The notes: generated by a model from the letters alone, not told the origin. 48,233 bases of DNA from Chitinophagaceae bacterium (GCA_025934485.1 JAICXX010000028.1:1-48233); one strand, 5' to 3'. Shown: positions 31,267-41,187, numbered from the stretch's first letter. A program made the numbers and translations.

Positions 31267-32463
31267 TTATTTGCCGATACTACGGTCCCGCATTTCAACC
31301 ACGGGCTCTTTTTGCGCTTCTTTGGCTGCCTCGGCTGCTTCTTTGGTGATCACCTTCAAGGTATTCTTGATCTTATGCGCTTTGTATACGAGATCTTGTT
31401 TTTCGCGGCTGATGATGGTCACATGGCCCATCTTCCGGCCGGGTTTGGTGTCGCTCTTTCCATAGATGTGGACGAACACATTATCCATCTGCAGCACCTC
31501 TTCGAGTCCTTCATAATAGGCTTCGCCGTTACAACCCGGGGCGCCGATGAGATTGACGATCGCGCCGGGGAGGATGGCTTCGGTGTTGCCCAGGGGATAG
31601 CCGAGGATCACACGCCATAGCATATCGAACTGGGAGCTGTAATTGGCTTCTATCGTATGGTGCCCGCTGTTGTGTACACGGGGTGCGGTCTCGTTGACAA
31701 AGACATCTCCTTGTTTGGTCACGAAAAGCTCGACGGCGAAGATGCCGGGGCTTTTGAGCTCTTTGACAATGCGGAGCGAGATCGCTTCCATCTTCCACAG
31801 CACGCTTTGCGGGAGCTCGGCCGGGCTGATCTGGTAGTCCAGCAGGTTGAGGCGTTGGTCGAAGACCATGTCGACGGGAGGGTAGATGGCCGTTTCGCCT
31901 TTTTGGCCAACGGCGATCACCTGCGAAATTTCCTTGTCGACGGGAACCAACTTCTCCAGCACACCGGGCGCATCGAAGCCCTTTTCGATCTCTTCTTTGC
32001 TATTTATGATATGAACGCCTTTTCCGTCGTACCCGCCGACGGCGAGCTTATGTACCGCGGGCAACATCTCAGGATGATTGCGGACATCGTCCAGGTTTTG
32101 TGTGATGACAAATTCGGCGGAAGGAATGCTATGCTCCGCGTAAAATTGTTTTTGGGTGATCTTGTTCTTGATGATCTTGAGGGCAGCCGGCTTGGGGTAG
32201 ATCTTCACACCTTCCGCTTCCAGTTTTTCGAGAGCCTCTTCGTTGACGGATTCGATCTCGATGGTGAGGGCGTCGAGCCCTTTCCCGAAATGGTAAACGT
32301 CGTCGAAATTCCGGATATCGCCTTTCACAAAATGATGTGTCAAATGCGCCGCAGGACTTTTCTCATCTTTTTCCATGAGGTAGGTCTCCACAGGGTAATT
32401 GGCTGCTGCCTGCAACAACATTCTCCCCAATTGACCTCCGCCTAGAATACCTACTTTTAACAT
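31267..32463 (-). CDS. purK: N5-carboxyaminoimidazole ribonucleotide synthetase (PurK)
   Basis: A 398-residue ATP-grasp enzyme making N5-CAIR from AIR, bicarbonate and ATP. It has the N-terminal pre-ATP-grasp loop [17 protein letters not shown], the central ATP-grasp lobe ([15 protein letters not shown]), the metal-binding EIFVNE-type segment ([16 protein letters not shown]) and the C-terminal GRKMGHVTI. All are as expected for PurK. The operon order is purK then purE. TATCTTCG on the minus strand (32488-32481), 17 bases upstream, is a possible -7 box. Confidence 0.95.
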   Translation of the reverse strand: MLKVGILGGGQLGRMLLQAAANYPVETYLMEKDEKSPAAHLTHHFVKGDIRNFDDVYHFGKGLDALTIEIESVNEEALEKLEAEGVKIYPKPAALKIIKNKITQKQFYAEHSIPSAEFVITQNLDDVRNHPEMLPAVHKLAVGGYDGKGVHIINSKEEIEKGFDAPGVLEKLVPVDKEISQVIAVGQKGETAIYPPVDMVFDQRLNLLDYQISPAELPQSVLWKMEAISLRIVKELKSPGIFAVELFVTKQGDVFVNETAPRVHNSGHHTIEANYSSQFDMLWRVILGYPLGNTEAILPGAIVNLIGAPGCNGEAYYEGLEEVLQMDNVFVHIYGKSDTKPGRKMGHVTIISREKQDLVYKAHKIKNTLKVITKEAAEAAKEAQKEPVVEMRDRSIGK

Positions 32464-32679
32464 GGTGATGATTTATTGGCCGAAGATAGACAAAACTGCA
32501 TATTCCTCGTTTTTTTTGTACCTTGGCAGTTGGTATGCGACCCGATTACTCTCATAAAATTTTCGGCGATAAGCGATTACTACCTTTTCTCCGGGTCGAG
32601 CATTACACCCGTGTGCGTAACTGAAATTCCTGTTCCCGCGGCTTAGACCTCCTTAAATTTAAACATTAAAAATATTTAT

Positions 32680-33774
32680 ATGTCTACTGATTTCCTGCCA
32701 TTGCAGGGGACGGATTACGTTGAATTCTATGTTGGGAATGCCAAACAGGCGGCCCATTATTATCGTTCCGCCTTTGGGTTTCAGGCGCTGGCTTATAGCG
32801 GCCCCGAGACGGGCAACAAAGACACCGTGAGCTATGTGATCCGTCAGAACAAGCTGACCTTTGTGCTTACCACGGCGCTGCGTCCCGAACATCCCATCGC
32901 CGAGCATACCCGTATCCATGGGGACGGGGTCAGGGTGCTGGCCTTGCGGGTGGATGATGCCGCCGCCGCCTGGGTCGAGACGACCCATCGCGGCGGTAAG
33001 AGCCATATGGAACCTACGGTGCTCAAGGACGCCGCGGGGGAGGTCGTGCTCAGCGGTATTCATACCTATGGGGATACGATCCATGTTTTTGTGGAACGCA
33101 AGAACTATTCCGGTGTCTTCATGCCGGGATTCCGGGAATGGAAGCCGGCTTACAACCCGCCGTCTACCGGCTTGCTCTATGTCGACCATTGTGTGGGTAA
33201 TGTAGGCTGGAACCAGATGGATCCCTGGGTGGGCTTTTACGAGAACGTGATGGGTTTCAGGAATATCCTTTCGTTTGACGACAACGACATCTCCACGGAA
33301 TATTCCGCCCTGATGAGCAAGGTGATGAGCAATGGGAACGGGTATGTGAAGTTCCCCATCAACGAACCTGCCGAGGGGAAAAAGAAATCCCAGGTGGAGG
33401 AATACCTCGAGTTCTACAAAGGGGAAGGCGTACAGCATGTGGCGCTGGCTACTGCCGATATTATCGGCACGGTGACGCAGCTGCGGGACCGGGGCGTAGA
33501 ATTCCTGCAGGTACCGGCTTCTTATTATGCCGACCTGATTGAACGGGTGGGAAAGATCGACGAGGATCTGCGGCCATTGCAGGAGCTGGGGATCCTGGTG
33601 GACCGGGATGACGAAGGGTATCTGTTACAGATCTTTTCCAAGCCCGTGGAGGACCGGCCGACGCTTTTCTTTGAGATCATCGAGCGCAAGGGCGCCAAAA
33701 GTTTTGGGAAAGGGAATTTCAAGGCGCTATTCGAGGCGATCGAACGGGAACAGGGCGCCAGAGGAAACTTGTAG
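32680..33774 (+). CDS. hppD: 4-Hydroxyphenylpyruvate dioxygenase
   Basis: A 364-residue non-haem iron(II) dioxygenase converting 4-hydroxyphenylpyruvate to homogentisate in tyrosine breakdown. The three iron ligands are H170 (LLYVDHCVGN), H253 (GVQHVALAT) and E332 (LFFEIIERKG). The C-terminal helix with FGKGNFKALFEAIEREQ closes the active site and is complete. No homogentisate dioxygenase gene is adjacent; the rest of the pathway must be elsewhere. A 216-base gap separates it from the divergent purK gene. Confidence 0.96.
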   Translation: MSTDFLPLQGTDYVEFYVGNAKQAAHYYRSAFGFQALAYSGPETGNKDTVSYVIRQNKLTFVLTTALRPEHPIAEHTRIHGDGVRVLALRVDDAAAAWVETTHRGGKSHMEPTVLKDAAGEVVLSGIHTYGDTIHVFVERKNYSGVFMPGFREWKPAYNPPSTGLLYVDHCVGNVGWNQMDPWVGFYENVMGFRNILSFDDNDISTEYSALMSKVMSNGNGYVKFPINEPAEGKKKSQVEEYLEFYKGEGVQHVALATADIIGTVTQLRDRGVEFLQVPASYYADLIERVGKIDEDLRPLQELGILVDRDDEGYLLQIFSKPVEDRPTLFFEIIERKGAKSFGKGNFKALFEAIEREQGARGNL

Positions 33775-33854
33775 ACGCGATCAAAAGTGGCAGGTTTTTT
33801 GCATTTTTTGGCTATCTTTAGCGTTAGGCTATCGATACCCAACGCACCCTCTGT

Positions 33855-35111
33855 ATGCACGTTAAACACAACTTTGTCGCTCTCTGTCGCAAGGCTATCC
33901 TTGGGTGTCTGTCGCTAGGTCTTGCCGGCAGTCTCCCCGTGAGTCTCCTTGCCCAGAATTCAGCCCCCTCGATCCGGTTGATCGACTATCAGCGCGCCAG
34001 CCCGAAGCTCGGCGACCTGCTTCACCGGAAGGAAGACACGCTGATGAAACAGTTCAAGGAAAAAGGACTGGTCTGGCCCGCGCGTTTTGTGTATATCCGT
34101 TCGTTCAAATACGACAGCCAGCTCGAAGTCTGGGTCAAAGCGACACAACAGGAACGGTACAAACTGTTCAAGACCTATAAGATCTGCGCGATGGCGGGTA
34201 CGCTGGGACCGAAACGAATGCAAGGCGACTACCAGGTCCCCGAAGGATTTTATTATATCAACGAGTTCAATCCGCGATCCGAATATCATCTGTCGCTCGG
34301 CTTGAATTACCCGAATGCTTCGGACAGAATGCTAAGCGATTCCACGCAACCAGGCGGCCAGATCTTTATCCATGGCAGCTGTGTAACCACGGGATGTATT
34401 CCGATCACTGACGGCCAGATCGAAGAATTGTATATCCTCTGCTCCTATGCGAAGGACATGGGGCAGGACTTCATCCCCGTGCATATCTTCCCGGTGAACT
34501 TCAATAACCCCCGCAGCGTCGACTATCTCAATAAATACCTCCTGACCTTTTCGGAATATACCCCGTTTGCCAAAAGTATGCGGAGCGCCTTTTATTATTT
34601 CGAGAAATACCGGGAGGTGCCTTTCGTGATGGTCAATGGCAAGGGTGAATATGTAACGGAAGAGGTGACGCCCTCGGAAGCCAGTCTCAAAGTTGCCAAT
34701 CTGGAGCCCCTGCCTGGCGCTTCCCCCGGTGCGACGGCCCGAAAGAAACCGGTGCATTTGCGGCCCGAGCGCGTGGATCCCATCCGCGATGAAGACCTCG
34801 CGCATTCCGTGGATCATCTGCCGCTGTATCCGGGGGGCAACGAGGCTTTTCAGATCTTTTTGAATGATCTCTCCAAAGAAAGTGTAAAATACCTCGATGC
34901 CGGACAAGCCAAGGCCTTCATCATGGTCGAGTATGTGATCGACTCGCTTGGTAAGCCCGTTTATGCCAAGGTTATCCGCGGCGGCAACGACCTCGTCAAT
35001 GAGCGGATCGAGGACGCCTTTTTGGGCATGCCGCAGTGGGCACCCGCGGAGCGGGGATATGTCCATGTACCGGTTAAGATGAAACAAACGGTAATGATAG
35101 GGGAGGACTAG
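33855..35111 (+). CDS. L,D-transpeptidase (YkuD) with C-terminal TonB-C-like domain
   Basis: A 418-residue periplasmic protein with a signal peptide (to about residue 34, SLLAQ). The YkuD catalytic core has the motif IFIHGSCVTTGCIPI, with H173 and nucleophile C181; threonine replaces the usual serine in the S-x-G-C position. Such enzymes make 3-3 cross-links in peptidoglycan or tether proteins. After a proline-rich linker (residues about 285-310), the last about 90 residues (YPGGNEAFQIFLNDL, VEYVIDSLGKPVYAKVIRGG) resemble the TonB C-terminal domain, an unusual attachment. The gene's stop overlaps the convergent aspartate kinase stop by four bases. Confidence 0.83.
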   Translation: MHVKHNFVALCRKAILGCLSLGLAGSLPVSLLAQNSAPSIRLIDYQRASPKLGDLLHRKEDTLMKQFKEKGLVWPARFVYIRSFKYDSQLEVWVKATQQERYKLFKTYKICAMAGTLGPKRMQGDYQVPEGFYYINEFNPRSEYHLSLGLNYPNASDRMLSDSTQPGGQIFIHGSCVTTGCIPITDGQIEELYILCSYAKDMGQDFIPVHIFPVNFNNPRSVDYLNKYLLTFSEYTPFAKSMRSAFYYFEKYREVPFVMVNGKGEYVTEEVTPSEASLKVANLEPLPGASPGATARKKPVHLRPERVDPIRDEDLAHSVDHLPLYPGGNEAFQIFLNDLSKESVKYLDAGQAKAFIMVEYVIDSLGKPVYAKVIRGGNDLVNERIEDAFLGMPQWAPAERGYVHVPVKMKQTVMIGED

Positions 35112-36379
35112 CGCATCAGGACCTGTACGGTCTGAGGCGTTTGTTGTTTCAGAAGTTCCTGCGAGCCGGCGGTGAGCCGGGTAAGCGTTCCCATGTCATA
35201 ATGCCGGATGGTGAGCAAGGTGAGGCCGCGTTCTATCTGTACGTCGAAATCGTTCGCCGCTTCGAGCGCCAGCCGTTCGATGCGCGCTGGCCGGTCGTCG
35301 AGACAAACCTGCAGACTTACCGCCCCGGTTTGCATCAGGTTAGGTTTTACCCGCACCTGGCCGAAGAGGGCATAGAGCTTTGCCGTTCCCGTTTCACCTA
35401 CAAAGGAAAAATCTTTGGAATGTAGCTGCACCAGCACCTGCTCCTTTTTCAGGACGATGATGGGCGGAAGGCCTTTCACCGCATTATTGTGGATCACCGT
35501 GCCAGGGAGCGAGGCGTCGAGAAAGCACTTTACATAGAGGGGAATATCCTTGTTCTGCAGCGGTTTGATGGTCTTGGGGTGAATGACCTGTGCACCATAA
35601 TACGCCATCTCGATGACCTCGTCATAGTTGAGCTCGCGGAGGATCTTAGCATCGGGAAATTGTTTGGGATCGGCATTCATCACCCCTTCGACATCCTTCC
35701 AGATCGTCAGGCTTTCCGCGTCGAGCAGATTGGCGAAGACGGCGGCGGTATAGTCGCTGCCTTCGCGGCCGAGCGTGGTGCTTTCGTTGTCCTGGGTGGA
35801 GCCTATAAACCCCTGGGTGATGACCATATCGTCGTCGCCAAAGAGCGGGACAATATCGGCCTCGACTCTTTGAGCCGTGACGGTCATATCGATGGCGGCG
35901 TCGCGGAAATTGGCGTCGGTGCGGAAGATATCGCGCACGTCGATCCACTGGTTGCCGATGCCGGACTCGGCGAGGAAGGCGCTGACGATCGAGGTGCTCA
36001 GCAGCTCACCGATACACACGATCTGGTCGTAATAGTAGTCGAATTCGCGCACGGGCTTGTCGTGCAGGAGCCACTCGACCTCCGTAAAAAAATCTTTTAA
36101 CTGCGCCTCGGCCGCCAGATAGTTGTGGACGAGGAGGTATTTGGCCGTGGTGAGGTGGTTGTCCTTGATCTGACCGAATAGCCGCAGCGCTTCTTCTTTG
36201 TGGCCGCCAAAGAAGGCTTCGGCGACCTTTTCGAGGGCATTGGTGGTCTTACCCATAGCGGAGATGACCACCAGCAAGCGCTGGCCGCTGGCTTTGCTTG
36301 CACGGAGGATGACCGGGATCTGCCGGATGCGATCTATACTGCCCGCACTGGCGCCGCCAAACTTGAAGACTTTAAACAT
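35108..36379 (-). CDS. Aspartate kinase
   Basis: A 423-residue monofunctional aspartokinase, first step of lysine, threonine and methionine synthesis. It begins MFKVFKFGGASAGS (the K-F-G-G motif), contains TTLGREGSDYTAAV and an aspartate-binding segment, and ends with the paired ACT-type regulatory region. I choose the start at 36379; the open frame continues to 36430 but covers the promoter TATATTTG at 36392-36385. Feedback inhibition by lysine or threonine is normal for the family but cannot be told from sequence. Confidence 0.93.
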   Translation of the reverse strand: MFKVFKFGGASAGSIDRIRQIPVILRASKASGQRLLVVISAMGKTTNALEKVAEAFFGGHKEEALRLFGQIKDNHLTTAKYLLVHNYLAAEAQLKDFFTEVEWLLHDKPVREFDYYYDQIVCIGELLSTSIVSAFLAESGIGNQWIDVRDIFRTDANFRDAAIDMTVTAQRVEADIVPLFGDDDMVITQGFIGSTQDNESTTLGREGSDYTAAVFANLLDAESLTIWKDVEGVMNADPKQFPDAKILRELNYDEVIEMAYYGAQVIHPKTIKPLQNKDIPLYVKCFLDASLPGTVIHNNAVKGLPPIIVLKKEQVLVQLHSKDFSFVGETGTAKLYALFGQVRVKPNLMQTGAVSLQVCLDDRPARIERLALEAANDFDVQIERGLTLLTIRHYDMGTLTRLTAGSQELLKQQTPQTVQVLMR

Positions 36380-36384
36380 GGGTG

Positions 36385-36392
36385 CAAATATA
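36385..36392 (-). promoter_or_regulatory. -7 promoter element of the aspartate kinase gene
   Basis: TATATTTG on the minus strand is an exact TAnnTTTG match ending five bases before the ATG at 36379, implying a leaderless or almost leaderless message. On the opposite strand, TAAATTG at 36446-36452 precedes the fbp start by seven bases, so the region is a divergent promoter. Confidence 0.5.
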
Positions 36393-36459
36393 GGTCGCCG
36401 GCATCGTTGTCGTAGATTCTTGGGGGGCAAATTGCTAAAAGGTGCTAAATTGCGTTCCT

Positions 36460-37470
36460 ATGAACGTCAATAGAAAAGTACTCACGCTCGATGAATTCAC
36501 GCTTCAGCAGCTCAGGATGTTTCCCAATGCCACCGGCGAGCTCAGCAACCTGCTGCGGGATATCGGGCTGGCGGCAAAACGGATCAACGTGGAAGTCAAC
36601 AAAGCCGGACTGGTCGATATCCTCGGTGATGCCGGTACGGTAAACGTACAAGGCGAGGACGTGAAGAAGCTCGATATCTATGCCAACGATCAGTTCATGG
36701 GTGTGCTGCGGCATGGTATCAGCTGCGCGGGCATCGGCAGCGAAGAGCTCGACGACAGCGTGGTCTTTGACGATGATATCAGCAACAATTCCAAATATGT
36801 CTGTCTGTTCGATCCGCTGGACGGCAGCGGCAATATCGACGTCAACGTGAGCATCGGCACCATCTTTGGCGTTTACCGGCGCACGAGCGAAAAGGGGAAG
36901 CCCTGTACCAAGGCCGATTTTCTGCAACCCGGTCGTAACCAGGTCGCCGCCGGCTATATCGTCTATGGCTCCTCGACCATGCTGGTCTACGCGACGCGTC
37001 GCGGTGTCAACGGGTTTACCCTCGATCCGAGCATCGGGGAATTCACGCTGAGCCATCCCAACATCAAATGCCCCGAGTCAGGGAAGATCTATTCCGTGAA
37101 TCACGGCAATTTCTTTCAGTATGAGGACCGGGTGAAGGCGTACATCGATTCCTGCCAGAAAAAGACGAAGGACAACGGTGGGCCCTATACGCAGCGCTAT
37201 ATCGGTTCGATGGTGTCCGACGTGCATCGCAATCTGATCAAGGGAGGCATCTTTCTTTATCCCGGCACCTTTTCACGCCCCGGCGGCAAACTCCGGCTGC
37301 TGTACGAATGCAATCCATTTGCTTTCATTACCGAGGTGGCGGGCGGCAAGGCCACGGATGGGAAACAACGGATACTCGATATCCAGCCTACGGAACTGCA
37401 TCAGCGTTCGCCTTTCTTTGTGGGAAGCCGCCTGATGATGGAAGAGCTGGAAAGCTACCTGGATAGATAA
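36460..37470 (+). CDS. fbp: Fructose-1,6-bisphosphatase, class 1
   Basis: A 336-residue gluconeogenic phosphatase. The metal-binding loop is [21 protein letters not shown]; many FBPases have serine where this one has glycine after DGS. Other family motifs are [10 protein letters not shown] near the first metal site, [18 protein letters not shown], and [22 protein letters not shown]. The start at 36460 lacks the seven-codon leader of the open frame and matches the family's usual N-terminus. Divergent from aspartate kinase. Confidence 0.95.
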   Translation: MNVNRKVLTLDEFTLQQLRMFPNATGELSNLLRDIGLAAKRINVEVNKAGLVDILGDAGTVNVQGEDVKKLDIYANDQFMGVLRHGISCAGIGSEELDDSVVFDDDISNNSKYVCLFDPLDGSGNIDVNVSIGTIFGVYRRTSEKGKPCTKADFLQPGRNQVAAGYIVYGSSTMLVYATRRGVNGFTLDPSIGEFTLSHPNIKCPESGKIYSVNHGNFFQYEDRVKAYIDSCQKKTKDNGGPYTQRYIGSMVSDVHRNLIKGGIFLYPGTFSRPGGKLRLLYECNPFAFITEVAGGKATDGKQRILDIQPTELHQRSPFFVGSRLMMEELESYLDR

Positions 37471-37509
37471 ACCTGGCGATTCCGGTACATTAATTGCCAG
37501 AAAAGAGGC

Positions 37510-37944
37510 ATGAAAGCGATTTTTTGTCTGATGGCAGTGACTTTAATGTCATTGAAGCCTCCCGCGCCGCATCCTACCTCGACTGAAATTCTCCGATTAG
37601 TCAATGCCCATCGCCGTAGCATCGGCTTGCCGGCGCTAGAGGGCAATTCTTTTATTTCTTCGGTGGCGTTGCAACATAGCCGCGACATGCTGAACGGCAG
37701 GACGCCTTTTGGTCACGAAGGTTTTCACGACCGCATGCTGAAGATCCGCGGACACCTGGGCAGCCTGCATGTGGCGGCCGAAAATGTCGCGTCGGGGCCG
37801 ATGTCGGCCAGAGAGGTCGTGGATGGCTGGCTGCATAGTCCGGGACACCGGCGGAATATCGAAGGCGACTTCCGGTTGACGGGAATAGGGCTTGCCGCGG
37901 GGAGTAATGGGATGATCTATTTTACACAGATTTTCGTGAAATGA
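37510..37944 (+). CDS. Secreted CAP-superfamily (SCP-like) protein
   Basis: A 144-residue protein with a short N-terminal signal or anchor (MKAIFCLMAVTLMSL) and a CAP domain: EILRLVNAHRRSIGLPAL, VALQHSRDM (first conserved His), FGHEGF, AAENVASG and the closing DGWLHSPGHRRNIEG. Histidines and glutamate of the cavity are present. Bacterial CAP proteins are secreted and poorly understood, with roles in sterol or glycan binding suggested for some. Short for the family but complete. Confidence 0.9.
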   Translation: MKAIFCLMAVTLMSLKPPAPHPTSTEILRLVNAHRRSIGLPALEGNSFISSVALQHSRDMLNGRTPFGHEGFHDRMLKIRGHLGSLHVAAENVASGPMSAREVVDGWLHSPGHRRNIEGDFRLTGIGLAAGSNGMIYFTQIFVK

Positions 37945-37959
37945 AGTAATTTGCCGGCT

Positions 37960-38727
37960 ATGACAGCGAAAACGATCATTTCCGTCAAGAATCTCACAAA
38001 AAAATACGGTGATTTCGAAGCGGTAAAAGGCATCAGCTTTGATGTTATGGAAGGAGAGATCTTCGGGCTGCTGGGCCCCAACGGCGCCGGGAAGTCCACG
38101 ACGCTGGAGATCATCGAAACATTGCGCGACAAGACCAGCGGCCAGGTGACGGTCGATGGTTTCGATCTGGATAAGGCCCCCGGCGAGATCAAGAAGGTCA
38201 TCGGCGTACAGCTGCAGACCTCGGGCTACTATCCCGGGTTGAATCTCACCGAGCTCATCGAACTGTTCGGCGGTCTTTATAACCGAAAGGTGCGACCCAT
38301 GGATTTTCTCGATATGGTCAATCTGCGTGACAAGGCCAAGGCCAAGTTCAAAGAGCTGAGCGGTGGTCAGAAACAGCGGTTCTCGATTGCTACGACGCTG
38401 ATCAACCAGCCGCGGATCATCTTTCTGGACGAGCCGACCACGGGGCTGGACCCGCAGGCGCGACGCAACCTGTGGGAACTGATCAAAGACATCCGCAGCA
38501 AGGGCACGACGGTGATCATCACTACCCATTATATGGACGAGGCAGAGATCCTGTGCGACCGGGTCGCCATTATCGACTCGGGGAAGGTCATCGCCATGGA
38601 ATCGCCGGACAGGCTGATCGACAACCTCGTGGCGGGTGGATTCGAACGACCTAAAGAGGTGAAGAAGGCTAATTTGGAAGATGTGTTTATTCATTTGACC
38701 GGTCATACCCTGCGACCGGAAAACTAA
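37960..38727 (+). CDS. ABC transporter ATP-binding protein (ABC-2 type), without adjacent permease
   Basis: A 255-residue ATPase with Walker A GPNGAGKST, signature LSGGQKQRFSIATTLINQP, Walker B IIFLDEPTTGLDP and an H-loop (ITTHYMDEAEILCDR). The opening NLTKKYGDFEAVKGISFDV and the MESPDRLIDNL tail are typical of DrrA/NatA-type exporters. The usual ABC-2 permease gene is absent: a DinB gene follows after seven bases and a CAP gene precedes. The start at 37960 is preceded six bases away by TAATTTG, a possible -7 box. Confidence 0.9.
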   Translation: MTAKTIISVKNLTKKYGDFEAVKGISFDVMEGEIFGLLGPNGAGKSTTLEIIETLRDKTSGQVTVDGFDLDKAPGEIKKVIGVQLQTSGYYPGLNLTELIELFGGLYNRKVRPMDFLDMVNLRDKAKAKFKELSGGQKQRFSIATTLINQPRIIFLDEPTTGLDPQARRNLWELIKDIRSKGTTVIITTHYMDEAEILCDRVAIIDSGKVIAMESPDRLIDNLVAGGFERPKEVKKANLEDVFIHLTGHTLRPEN

Positions 38728-38734
38728 CATAACC

Positions 38735-39274
38735 ATGAGCACGCCCACTATCGATCTGCGTTATCCCATTGGTCCTTATCAGCCCAAACCGTTTTCCGAA
38801 CATCAGAAACAAGAGTGGCTGAACGATATCAAATTTCTGCCGCAGCTGTTGGAGAACGCCATCGTCAATTTAGACGAGGCGCACCTACAGACGCCGTATA
38901 GGGATGGCGGATGGACGGTGCAGCAGCTCGTTCATCATGTAGCGGACAGTCATATCAATGCCTACTGCCGTTTCAAGCTGGGGCTCACGGAAGAAAAACC
39001 TGCGATCCGGCCCTACGAGGAAAAAGCCTGGGCGCTGTTGAATGACGTGCAGACGATCCCGATCAATGTGTCGATCACCCTGCTCTATGCCTTGCATACG
39101 CGCTGGTATGCGACGATCAGCGATCTGAACTTAAAGGAATGGGAGCGGATCGTTTATCATCCCGAGGCGGACAAGACCATGTCGCTTTGGTATCTGCTGG
39201 GCAATTATAGCTGGCATGGGAGGCATCATGTGGCGCATATTACATCGCTGCGGGAGCGGATGGGGTGGAAATGA
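38735..39274 (+). CDS. DinB/YfiT-family putative metal-dependent enzyme
   Basis: A 179-residue four-helix-bundle protein of the YfiT/BstA subgroup. It has RYPIGPYQPKPF at the start, YRDGGWTVQQLVHHVADSH with the first metal histidines, and SWHGRHHVAHI with the third near the C-terminus; these three His usually bind zinc or nickel. Relatives are bacillithiol S-transferases in Firmicutes or unknown metal-dependent hydrolases. It lies seven bases after the ABC ATPase gene. Confidence 0.88.
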   Translation: MSTPTIDLRYPIGPYQPKPFSEHQKQEWLNDIKFLPQLLENAIVNLDEAHLQTPYRDGGWTVQQLVHHVADSHINAYCRFKLGLTEEKPAIRPYEEKAWALLNDVQTIPINVSITLLYALHTRWYATISDLNLKEWERIVYHPEADKTMSLWYLLGNYSWHGRHHVAHITSLRERMGWK

Positions 39275-39313
39275 GGGTCTCGGCCGGCAGGTGGGGTCAA
39301 AAAATTTTTTTGC

Positions 39314-39871
39314 ATGAAAGATCTTAGCTGGAGGACGATCTCCAAGGAATATTTGTTTAAAGAGCAGTGGTTGAAATTGCGGAAGGATACGTGCGAGACA
39401 CGGGAAGGAAAATTGATCTCCCCTTATTATGTTTATGAATTTCCGGATTGGGTGATCGCGGTGGCGGTTGCCGAAGACGGGCGTTTTATCCTCGAGCGGC
39501 AATATCGCCATGCCATCGGCCGGATAGATTACGAACTGCCGGGTGGTTGCGTGGACCCTACGGACAGGACGCTCGAGGACGCCTTACGCCGCGAGCTGCT
39601 CGAAGAGACAGGGTATACTTTTACCAATGTCGAATATCTATGCCGGACTTCGGCCAATCCCAGCACCCATAGCAATTGGGCGCATCTCTATCTGGCGACG
39701 GGCGGGGTGCGGACGCAGGAACAGGAGCTGGATCATAACGAAGAGATCGAGATCTATCTCTATACTGTCGATGAGCTCCGGGAACTGCTGAATGACAATG
39801 GCATCATTCAGAGCATGCATGTCACTGCGCTGTATTACGCCCTGCAGAAGATGGGACTGATGAAGTTTTAG
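39314..39871 (+). CDS. NUDIX hydrolase (ADP-ribose pyrophosphatase-like)
   Basis: A 185-residue NUDIX protein. The Nudix box reads GGCVDPTDRTLEDALRRELL followed by EETGY, with Asp where the first Glu of the consensus usually stands, while the catalytic REL-EE core is intact. The context EFPDWVIAVAVAEDGRFILERQYRHAIGRIDYELPGG resembles ADP-ribose or nucleotide-sugar pyrophosphatases. Substrate unknown. It lies 39 bases after the DinB gene, which includes a T-rich stretch before the ATG. Confidence 0.88.
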   Translation: MKDLSWRTISKEYLFKEQWLKLRKDTCETREGKLISPYYVYEFPDWVIAVAVAEDGRFILERQYRHAIGRIDYELPGGCVDPTDRTLEDALRRELLEETGYTFTNVEYLCRTSANPSTHSNWAHLYLATGGVRTQEQELDHNEEIEIYLYTVDELRELLNDNGIIQSMHVTALYYALQKMGLMKF

Positions 39872-39893
39872 ATCGGCCTCGCCGGATGGCCGC

Positions 39894-41180
39894 CTAGACT
39901 TCCGCGACAACGAAGACGCTGCCGCAGATTACCACGAGGTCTTTGGGCCGGGCGTGGCTCCTGGCGGCGGCCAGGGCTTCGGCTACGGTGGGGTAGGACA
40001 GCCCTTTGAGGCCGGCTGCCGTTGCCTGGACGGCGAGCTCGTTTTCGGAGAGCGCGCGGGGGATCTGGGCGCGGGTAAAATAATAGCGCGCCTGCGCGGG
40101 CAGAAGGGACAATACACCGCTGATGTCCTTGTCCTTAACCAATCCGAGCACAATATGTAATTCTTCGTGGTCGGTCAGCTCGATCTGCTGCAGCAACTGC
40201 CGGACGCCATCCTCATTGTGCGCGACGTCGAGGACGATGTCGGGGTGTTCATGGATGATCTCCCAGCGGCCGTGCAGTCCCGTGAGCTTTTTCACCTGTT
40301 TCAGGGCCTGCAGCACGTGCTGCTGTTCGAGTATCCAGCCTTTGTTCCTTAACGTATGGATCGCCTCGATGACGGTCAGCAAATTCCTGGTTTGATAGAT
40401 GCCGGAGAGATCGAGGGTATAGTATTGTTTATCGGCTGCGACTGGGCTGGTTGCGACCTCGGCGATGAGCTGATGCCGCTGGTATTTCCAATCCGAGATA
40501 AAATGCTGTTTGTCGGCAAAACGGATCGGCGCTTCTTCTTCATGAGCGCGCTGGATGAAGATGGGTTCCGTTTCAGGATGTGTCTCGCCGATGACCACGG
40601 GCACGCCGGGTTTGATGATGCCGGCCTTTTCGAAGGCGATCTTCGCGAGGGTGTCCCCGAGCAGGTTCATATGGTCATAACTGATATTGGTGATGACACT
40701 CAGCTCGGGGGTGACGATGTTCGTAGAATCGAGCCGGCCGCCCAAACCGACTTCTATGACGGCGATGTCGACTTTTTGCCTCGCGAAATAATCGAAGGCC
40801 ATGACCACGGTGAGCTCGAAAAACGAGGGGTCCAGGGCCTCGCTAAGTGGTTTGGTCCGTTCGACGAAATCGACGATGGCCGCTTCGGTAATAAATTCCC
40901 CGTTGACCCGAATGCGTTCCCGGAAATCTTTGAGATGAGGAGAGGTATAGAGCCCGGTTTTGTAACCGGCCTGCTGGAAGATGGCCGCCAGCATATGGCT
41001 CGTAGAGCCTTTGCCGTTAGTACCGGCAATATGGACCGACTTGAAACGACGTTCGGGGTTGCCGGCGAATTCGCTGAGCCGCCAGGTGTTGTCGAGGTCG
41101 TGGCGATAGGCGGCCGCGCCGATGCGGCTATACATGGGTAGCTTTGTGAAGAGGTAATCTACCGTTTCTGCGTAGTTCAT
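39894..41180 (-). CDS. folC: Folylpolyglutamate synthase/dihydrofolate synthase
   Basis: A 428-residue Mur-ligase-type enzyme adding glutamate to dihydropteroate and folates. The P-loop is HIAGTNGKGSTSHML; TGLYTSPHLKDFRERIRVNG follows, then the central EVGLGGRLDSTNIV and a C-terminal LDVAHNEDG domain that orients the substrate. All signatures are present. TACCTTTG on the minus strand (41195-41188) ends seven bases before the ATG, so the gene has its own promoter downstream of the TonB gene. Confidence 0.94.
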   Translation of the reverse strand: MNYAETVDYLFTKLPMYSRIGAAAYRHDLDNTWRLSEFAGNPERRFKSVHIAGTNGKGSTSHMLAAIFQQAGYKTGLYTSPHLKDFRERIRVNGEFITEAAIVDFVERTKPLSEALDPSFFELTVVMAFDYFARQKVDIAVIEVGLGGRLDSTNIVTPELSVITNISYDHMNLLGDTLAKIAFEKAGIIKPGVPVVIGETHPETEPIFIQRAHEEEAPIRFADKQHFISDWKYQRHQLIAEVATSPVAADKQYYTLDLSGIYQTRNLLTVIEAIHTLRNKGWILEQQHVLQALKQVKKLTGLHGRWEIIHEHPDIVLDVAHNEDGVRQLLQQIELTDHEELHIVLGLVKDKDISGVLSLLPAQARYYFTRAQIPRALSENELAVQATAAGLKGLSYPTVAEALAAARSHARPKDLVVICGSVFVVAEV

Positions 41181-41187
41181 AAGGGAG

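Noticed and set aside
30163..31620. Plus-strand open frame of 485 codons across DUF1080, purE and purK
   Set aside because: It runs antisense to three well-recognised genes and crosses their boundaries, so it is a chance frame.
40356..41141. Plus-strand open frame opposite folC
   Set aside because: Asp/Gly/Phe-rich mirror of the folC codons, without any motif.
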